64,000 nucleotides of DNA from Alkalispirochaeta americana. Lineage in GTDB: Bacteria > Spirochaetota > Spirochaetia > DSM-27196 > Alkalispirochaetaceae. Within the stretch, counting starts at the first letter, position 1. Each line of letters starts with the position of its first letter. The notes under the pieces are model-generated. The model did no database searches and was not told the DNA's origin. It saw only the letters and a list, made by a program, of their open reading frames with translations. Where the stretch lies: the NCBI RefSeq assembly GCF_900156105.1, contig NZ_FTMS01000018.1, positions 1-64,000 on the forward strand, in the 5' to 3' direction. A program made the position numbers and the translations under genes. Of this stretch, positions 59,566 to 64,000 are shown one piece after another.

Positions 59566-60441
59566 CTAGACGATTCCGTACCGCGTCAGGAGTGCGTCGA
59601 TCGAGCGCTGGTTTTCCTCGCTCAAGGGTACCATGGGCAAGCGGTAGCTGTTCTCGCAGAAACCCGCCCGATGCATCATATATTTGATGGGTACCGGATT
59701 TGTGTCGAGAAAGAGAGCTCTGAAGAAGGGAAGCAACTTGTAGTGAGCCTCCCGGGCATGGGCCCACTCACCCTGCAGGGTTTGGTCCACCAGTTTCACC
59801 ATCCGCGAAGGGATCAGGTTGCTCGCCACCGAGACAACTCCTTGCCCCCCCAAAGAGGTAAGAACAAAAGCCAGGTTGTCGTCTCCCGAGAGAACGGCAA
59901 AATCCTCGGGCAGACGGGCGATCACATCCATCATTTGGGAGATGCTTCCGCTCGCCTCCTTGATCGCCACGATATTCGGGTGGTTGGCCATACGCACCAG
60001 CGTGTCGGTCTCGATGTTCTTTCCCGTGCGTCCGGGAATGTTGTAGACCATAATGGGCAGATCCACTGTGTCGGCGATGGTCGTGAAATGGCGGTAGAAC
60101 CCCTCCTGGGAGGGCTTGTTATAGTAGGGCGCCACCTGGAGAGTCGCCGTTGCGCCAAGCTTCTTTGCCTCGCGGGTCATCTCGATCGCCTCAGCCGTGG
60201 AGTTTGAACCGGTTCCGGCGATCACCGGAACTCTTCCCCGGGCCTCCTCAATCACAATGCCGATGACGCGGATGTTCTCCTGGTGCGTCACAGTGGGGCT
60301 CTCCCCGGTTGTTCCCACCGGGACGAGGCCCGCCACGCCGGCCTCAATCTGGGCGTTCACAATCCGCCGCAGGGCTGGTTCATCAATTGCCCCCTCGGCG
60401 GTAAAGGGGGTGATCAGTGCTGTGTAGACTCCCTTGAACAT
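59566..60441 (-). CDS. dapA: 4-hydroxy-tetrahydrodipicolinate synthase
   Basis: 291 residues from ATG 60441 (AAGGAG 7 nt upstream). GTTGESPT loop, catalytic Tyr in MVYNIPGRTG and Schiff-base Lys in VAIKEASG. It condenses pyruvate with aspartate semialdehyde in lysine/diaminopimelate synthesis. Third gene of a pta-dapB-dapA transcript (16-bp gap to dapB). Same superfamily as nanA at 9780, but clearly a different enzyme. Confidence 0.93.
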   Translation of the reverse strand: MFKGVYTALITPFTAEGAIDEPALRRIVNAQIEAGVAGLVPVGTTGESPTVTHQENIRVIGIVIEEARGRVPVIAGTGSNSTAEAIEMTREAKKLGATATLQVAPYYNKPSQEGFYRHFTTIADTVDLPIMVYNIPGRTGKNIETDTLVRMANHPNIVAIKEASGSISQMMDVIARLPEDFAVLSGDDNLAFVLTSLGGQGVVSVASNLIPSRMVKLVDQTLQGEWAHAREAHYKLLPFFRALFLDTNPVPIKYMMHRAGFCENSYRLPMVPLSEENQRSIDALLTRYGIV

Positions 60442-60457
60442 ATGAAAACTCCTTGTA

Positions 60458-61231
60458 TTACTGGTCTTGGAACAGATCGTTAAAAAACTCGTCCACAGGA
60501 ACAACGTCCTGGCGCGAGGAAATCCACTCCGCAGCCTGGACAGCTCCCAGGGCAAAGCCCTGTCGCGTCCGGGCCCGGTGGGTCAGTTCCACCGTGTCTG
60601 CCACGGAATCAAGATAAACCGTATGGGTGCCGGGAATGAACCCGACACGGCCAGAAATGACGTGGAGTTCTTCCTGTTCGATCCGGCGGTGCAGTGTTTC
60701 GGGTTGAATGGTATTCTTGCAAGAGGTCTCCTGCAGAAGCCCTTCGGCGATGGTCAGCGCCGTTCCGCTGGGGCTGTCCTGTTTTTGCCGGTGGTGCAGT
60801 TCCATCACGGCGCTATCGTAGGCTCCGGTTTTGTTGGCCAGACGGGCAGCATACCGGGAGAGCCTGAAAAAGAGATTGGCTCCCACGGAAAAGTTTGATC
60901 CGTAGACCAGTCCTGTGCCGGCCTCCCGGGCCGGTCGGAGGACCTCCTCCCGCTCCTGGTCCCATCCGGTGGTGCCAATCACCCCATGCCAGCCGTGACG
61001 GGCGTAGTAGGCCACGTTCTCCCTGATCTGCGGGGGAAGGGCAAACTCGATCACCGTTACGGGGTTTTCGAGAGTGCTGGCCGGTTCCAGGGGGGGGAGC
61101 TGCTCCAGGGATGCAGCGGTTGCTCCCGGGGCAAGAGGATCCACCGTAGCAAGGATCTGGTGTCCCCGTTCGCGGGAGATCGCCTCGATCTCCCGTCCCA
61201 TCCGGCCATAGCCGACGATCACTATTCTCAT
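60458..61231 (-). CDS. dapB: 4-hydroxy-tetrahydrodipicolinate reductase
   Basis: 257 residues with GGAGG before the ATG. NAD(P) loop VIVGYGRMGREIE, VIGTTGWDQER, and the substrate motif ELHHRQKQDSPSGTAL. It performs the step after DapA. Between pta and dapA with 16-bp spacings on both sides. Confidence 0.93.
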   Translation of the reverse strand: MRIVIVGYGRMGREIEAISRERGHQILATVDPLAPGATAASLEQLPPLEPASTLENPVTVIEFALPPQIRENVAYYARHGWHGVIGTTGWDQEREEVLRPAREAGTGLVYGSNFSVGANLFFRLSRYAARLANKTGAYDSAVMELHHRQKQDSPSGTALTIAEGLLQETSCKNTIQPETLHRRIEQEELHVISGRVGFIPGTHTVYLDSVADTVELTHRARTRQGFALGAVQAAEWISSRQDVVPVDEFFNDLFQDQ

Positions 61232-61247
61232 GGAAGCCTCCAGGTGC

Positions 61248-62246
61248 TTACAGTGCTTCCTGGCAGAGCGTCACTGCCGAGGTGGTGACGATATCCTCAA
61301 CGGAGCACCCTCTGGAGAGGTCGCTCACGGGTTTTGCAAAGCCCTGCAGGAATGGTCCGTAGGCATCAGCCTTGGCCAGGCGCTGCACCAGTTTGTACCC
61401 GATATTCCCCGAGTTCAGGTCGGGGAAGACCAGGGTATTGGCGCAGCCTGCCACGGGGGAACCGGGCGCTTTCTTCTCTCCCACCGAGGGGACCAGCGCT
61501 GCGTCGGCCTGGAGCTCGCCGTCCACGGCAAGATCGGGTTCCTTCTCCTTCACCAGGGCCAGGGCCTGGGTCACCTTGTCCACCGCGGGGTGCTGGGCCG
61601 ATCCTTTTGTAGAGAACGAGAGCATCGCCACCTGGGGGGTGGTGTTCAGAAAGGTTCGGCAACTCTGGGCAGCTGCCCGGGCGATCTCAGCCAGTTGCTC
61701 CGCCGTGGGGTCGGGAATAGTAGCACAGTCGGAAAAGATCATGTGGCCCTCTACTCCCCAGGCGGGATCGGGCACCCGCATGACAAAGCAGCTTGATGCG
61801 AAGGTTGTGCCCGGGGCGGTCTTGATGATCTGAAAGGCTGCCCGCAGAACGTTGCCGGTGGAGTTCTCGGCACCAGCCACCATGGCGTAGGCATCGCCCC
61901 TGCGGACCATCATGGCTGCCCAGTTCAGGGGAGCCTCTATGGCTTTCAGGGCTTCCTCGCGGGTCATCCCCTTTTTCTTGCGCAACTCCGCAAGCTCGGT
62001 TGCGTAGGCCTCTTTTTTTGATGATCCGGTCGGGTCCTCGATGGTGATTCCCGTCAGATCGACTCCGGCGTCGGCAGCGGCAGCTTTGATAGCCTGCTGC
62101 GCTCCCACGAGCGTTACCGCTCCGGCGAGTTTGTCATCCAGAAGGATGCGGGCTGCCTGGATTGTCCTGGGCTCGGTGCCTTCGGGCAGAACCAGGGCGC
62201 GCTGCAACTTTCGGGCCTGGGCTTTCATCGTTTCAACAAATTCCAT
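61248..62246 (-). CDS. pta: Phosphate acetyltransferase
   Basis: 332 residues from ATG 62246 (AAGGAG upstream), the usual size of the short Pta form. Motifs: [55 protein letters not shown]. It converts acetyl-CoA to acetyl phosphate for ATP formation in fermentation; ackA is not in this window. Its co-transcription with lysine genes is unusual. Confidence 0.93.
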   Translation of the reverse strand: MEFVETMKAQARKLQRALVLPEGTEPRTIQAARILLDDKLAGAVTLVGAQQAIKAAAADAGVDLTGITIEDPTGSSKKEAYATELAELRKKKGMTREEALKAIEAPLNWAAMMVRRGDAYAMVAGAENSTGNVLRAAFQIIKTAPGTTFASSCFVMRVPDPAWGVEGHMIFSDCATIPDPTAEQLAEIARAAAQSCRTFLNTTPQVAMLSFSTKGSAQHPAVDKVTQALALVKEKEPDLAVDGELQADAALVPSVGEKKAPGSPVAGCANTLVFPDLNSGNIGYKLVQRLAKADAYGPFLQGFAKPVSDLSRGCSVEDIVTTSAVTLCQEAL

Positions 62247-62418
62247 GAATTGGCTCCTTGCGTTATAAACCTCTGCTCCTGTCTGCGTAGAGAGACCTTT
62301 CTTCACAGGGGCTTTCCACGTTGGAAGAACACCCTGAAGGCCACACCTCTGAAAACGGGAGCTGTGGGCAAAAAATATCGATACAGGAAGAGTAGCATAG
62401 ATCGAGAGAAAATGTAAC

Positions 62419-62448
62419 TTGAGGAGAAGGGGCATTTACGGGCATACT
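62419..62448 (+). promoter_or_regulatory. tyrA promoter, probably leaderless
   Basis: -35 TTGAGG (62419-62424), 18-bp spacer, -10 CATACT (62443-62448), seven bases before GTG 62456, and no Shine-Dalgarno sequence. Confidence 0.5.
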
Positions 62449-62455
62449 CACCGCT

Positions 62456-63346
62456 GTGAACGAGGAAGAAAAAGAGTCCGTCGGCACTGATGCCGCCGGA
62501 AGAGGGCCATCGGTCGGGAGATCTCCCCTGGCTGCAGTGATCGGACTCGGAAGGTTCGGATCTTTCTGGGCGGGAATGCTGGCTGGGCATTATCGTGTGT
62601 TGGGAACCAGCCGCCGCCAGGTAGCTTCCTTGCCCCCGGGGGTGGAACAGGTTCCCCTGGAGAAGGCTCTGGATGCTCCTGTGGTTTTTCTGACCGTGGC
62701 AATCTCGGCAATGCCCGGAGTGTTGCGCACCATAGCTCCTCTGCTGAAACCGGGCACGGTTGTGGTGGACACCTGTTCAGTCAAGGTCTACCCGGTCCGC
62801 CAGATGAAAGAGCTGCTACCCGATTCGGTGGATATCATCGCGTCTCACCCCATGTTTGGTCCCGATTCAGCCCGGGAGAGGGAATATCCCCTGCCGATAA
62901 TTCTCTGGCCCGTCAGAAATCGCCAGGGCCGGTACGATGAACTGCGCACCACTTTTGAAGGGTTGGGATTGCGGATCGTGGAGATGTCTCCCGAGGCCCA
63001 CGATCAGGAGGCGGCCTTCACCCAGGGAGTGACCCACTTGGTAGGGCGGGTCTTGCGGGCCATGGATCTTGAGCCGAGTGATATCGGCACCCTGGGATAC
63101 CGGAGGCTTCTTCAGGTGATGGATCAGACCTGTAACGATCCCCTGGAACTGTTCCGGGATCTGCAACGATTTAACCCGTCCACGAGGGAGATGAGAGAGG
63201 CCTTCTCCCGGGCCTTCTGCCAGGTGGAGAATTTGCTCACACCGGATGATCGGGCTGTTCCGGACCAAGTTGCCCCGGATCAAGCTCCCCCGGGGAAAGA
63301 AGATTCTTCCGGGGGGGGCGATCCTCCCTGGAACGGACGTTCTTGA
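62456..63346 (+). CDS. tyrA: Prephenate/arogenate dehydrogenase
   Basis: 296 residues from GTG 62456. The Rossmann motif AVIGLGRFGSFWAGML begins near residue 27. VDTCSVKVYPVRQM and SHPMFGPDSA are the family's substrate-site segments, and EAHDQEAAFTQGVTHLVGR carries the conserved His. It oxidises prephenate (or arogenate) toward tyrosine. The last 30 residues are a Pro/Asp/Gly-rich tail. Confidence 0.88.
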   Translation: MNEEEKESVGTDAAGRGPSVGRSPLAAVIGLGRFGSFWAGMLAGHYRVLGTSRRQVASLPPGVEQVPLEKALDAPVVFLTVAISAMPGVLRTIAPLLKPGTVVVDTCSVKVYPVRQMKELLPDSVDIIASHPMFGPDSAREREYPLPIILWPVRNRQGRYDELRTTFEGLGLRIVEMSPEAHDQEAAFTQGVTHLVGRVLRAMDLEPSDIGTLGYRRLLQVMDQTCNDPLELFRDLQRFNPSTREMREAFSRAFCQVENLLTPDDRAVPDQVAPDQAPPGKEDSSGGGDPPWNGRS

Positions 63347-63372
63347 CGAGGGAAGCCCCCCCGCTGTAGCGT
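63343..63372 (+). promoter_or_regulatory. Bactofilin promoter, probably leaderless
   Basis: -35 TTGACG (63343-63348, overlapping the tyrA stop), 18-bp spacer, -10 TAGCGT preceded by TG (63367-63372), six bases before ATG 63379. Confidence 0.45.
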
Positions 63373-63378
63373 TGCACC

Positions 63379-63855
63379 ATGGCAGAGTTACGGGTACGCA
63401 CCATTGACGAGTCCGAGCTGGAAACTGTTCTTGGCGAGGATCTGGAGTTTGAGGGGACGATTGAGTTTGCCGAGCCCCTTTTGGTAAAGGGACGCCTCTC
63501 CGGAGAGATTCGGGCCAAATCGGATCTCTTTGTGGCCGCTTCTGCGGAAGTTGTCGCCGACGTTCATGCTGAATGCGTCTCGGTGCGAGGGACCGTGCGC
63601 GGCGATGTCACCGCCGCAAAGCGACTGGAGCTTTTTTCAGGAGCCTCCCTGGAGGGCAATATCGCCACTCCCGATCTGGTTGTGCAGAGCGGGAGCACCT
63701 TCTCCGGGTCCTGCCGCATGGGGAGCGACTTTCCAGAGAAGTCTCCCGAAAAAGGAGCTGCTGGTGGGGGCCGGGCACCCGGAAACGCTGCGACGCCGGA
63801 GAGTCAGAGACAGAATCAGGAGGGCCACCGTGATGAGGCGAGTCAAAGTGAGTAG
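63379..63855 (+). CDS. Bactofilin (polymer-forming cytoskeletal protein)
   Basis: 158 residues. The central beta-helix is evident (LEFEGTIEFAEPLLVKGRLS, VVADVHAECVSVRGTVRGDV, RLELFSGASLEGNIATPDLV). The C-terminal 40 residues are low complexity (Gly/Glu/Gln). It self-assembles into filaments at the membrane and shapes cells or organises cell-wall enzymes. The next gene overlaps its end. Confidence 0.88.
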   Translation: MAELRVRTIDESELETVLGEDLEFEGTIEFAEPLLVKGRLSGEIRAKSDLFVAASAEVVADVHAECVSVRGTVRGDVTAAKRLELFSGASLEGNIATPDLVVQSGSTFSGSCRMGSDFPEKSPEKGAAGGGRAPGNAATPESQRQNQEGHRDEASQSE

Positions 63856-64000
63856 TGTTTCCCTTCCTTTGGGAATACGGTCTCCCTCGGGGGGGGCATC
63901 GCCAGGGCTTCGCCGCGCCTTTCCGGGAAAACTCGGGTGCGTGGTTTTTCTCGGGGTGTTCTTTCTGGGGCTCGGTCCGATCCCCGGGGTGGCCTCCCAG
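63833..64000 (+). CDS. Secreted or membrane protein, N-terminal part only
   Basis: Open frame from ATG 63833 (GGAGG 9 nt upstream; GTG 63830 possible), overlapping the bactofilin gene and running off the right edge (56 codons, no stop). It begins with a basic stretch, then a hydrophobic segment LGCVVFLGVFFLGLG before GVASQ, which looks like a long signal peptide. Bactofilin genes are often paired with an M23 peptidase, but nothing of such a domain is visible yet. Confidence 0.6.
   Translation, partial: MRRVKVSSVSLPLGIRSPSGGASPGLRRAFPGKLGCVVFLGVFFLGLGPIPGVASQ

Noticed and set aside
1-64000. Search by eye for tRNA and rRNA genes and riboswitches
   Set aside because: No T-loop-like GTTCRAATC with a matching acceptor stem, no rRNA-like sequence and no recognised riboswitch core were seen. 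A covariance-model scan would be decisive.

Overview
The window is about 64 kb of GC-rich, densely packed bacterial DNA. I recognise no rRNA, tRNA, CRISPR array or complete insertion sequence. The gene content fits a Gram-negative, fermentative anaerobe with a sugar-based diet: TolC-type outer membrane factor, outer-membrane usher, several sugar transporters, phosphotransacetylase and two [FeFe]-hydrogenase-type proteins. The combination with a PilZ protein, a bactofilin and the general protein style suggests a spirochaete (Spirochaeta/Alkalispirochaeta-like). That placement is an inference, not proven by any marker gene here.

Layout. (1) 1-7.6 kb: a GT4 glycosyltransferase and a GH13_18-type sugar phosphorylase (minus strand) lie divergent from a sugar ABC transporter (plus strand). 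The two promoters share a 16-bp inverted repeat. (2) 7.6-13.7 kb: a sialic-acid catabolic locus with an AGE-family epimerase, a GntR/FCD regulator, N-acetylneuraminate lyase and a SiaPQM TRAP transporter. Its predicted GntR operators (CTTGTATACAAG) can be read directly. (3) 13.9-19.1 kb: a TolC/MacA/MacB-like tripartite ABC export operon ending in an unknown secreted protein. (4) 19.2-24.1 kb: a four-gene archaic (Csu-like) chaperone-usher pilus operon with a near-perfect sigma-54 promoter, next to a sigma-54-dependent response regulator (24.4-25.8 kb). (5) 25.9-28.6 kb: RsgA, an RNHCP protein and an Rpn-family nuclease. (6) 28.9-36.6 kb: a very large multi-PAS hybrid histidine kinase, an SH3-like protein, a GLUG-repeat lipoprotein of different base composition, and a broken copy of the kinase C-terminus. 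(7) 36.8-43.0 kb: a hydrogenase/redox-sensing cluster with two 2Fe-2S proteins, a PAS-linked hydrogenase-like protein, a SpoIIE-type phosphatase, a second hydrogenase, a GHKL ATPase and a PerR/Fur-type regulator. Matching GTGAAAT-type palindromes lie before the cluster and before the regulator. (8) 43-49.4 kb: glgC and glgA flank the DNA-repair pair mrfAB. (9) 49.4-64 kb: mostly housekeeping genes (GNAT, GH3 hexosaminidase, CcdA/TlpA redox pair, CPBP protease, PilZ protein, HEAT-like protein, ComEC core, rsmA, pta-dapB-dapA, tyrA, bactofilin).

Three cross-cutting patterns stand out. First, many single genes have a promoter whose -10 box ends 6-10 nt before the start codon and no Shine-Dalgarno sequence, so leaderless or nearly leaderless mRNAs look common. 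Second, both binding-protein-dependent transporters carry a strong hairpin between the binding-protein gene and the first permease gene. Third, a 94-bp element occurs twice, and one copy supplies the last codons of rsgA next to a terminator.
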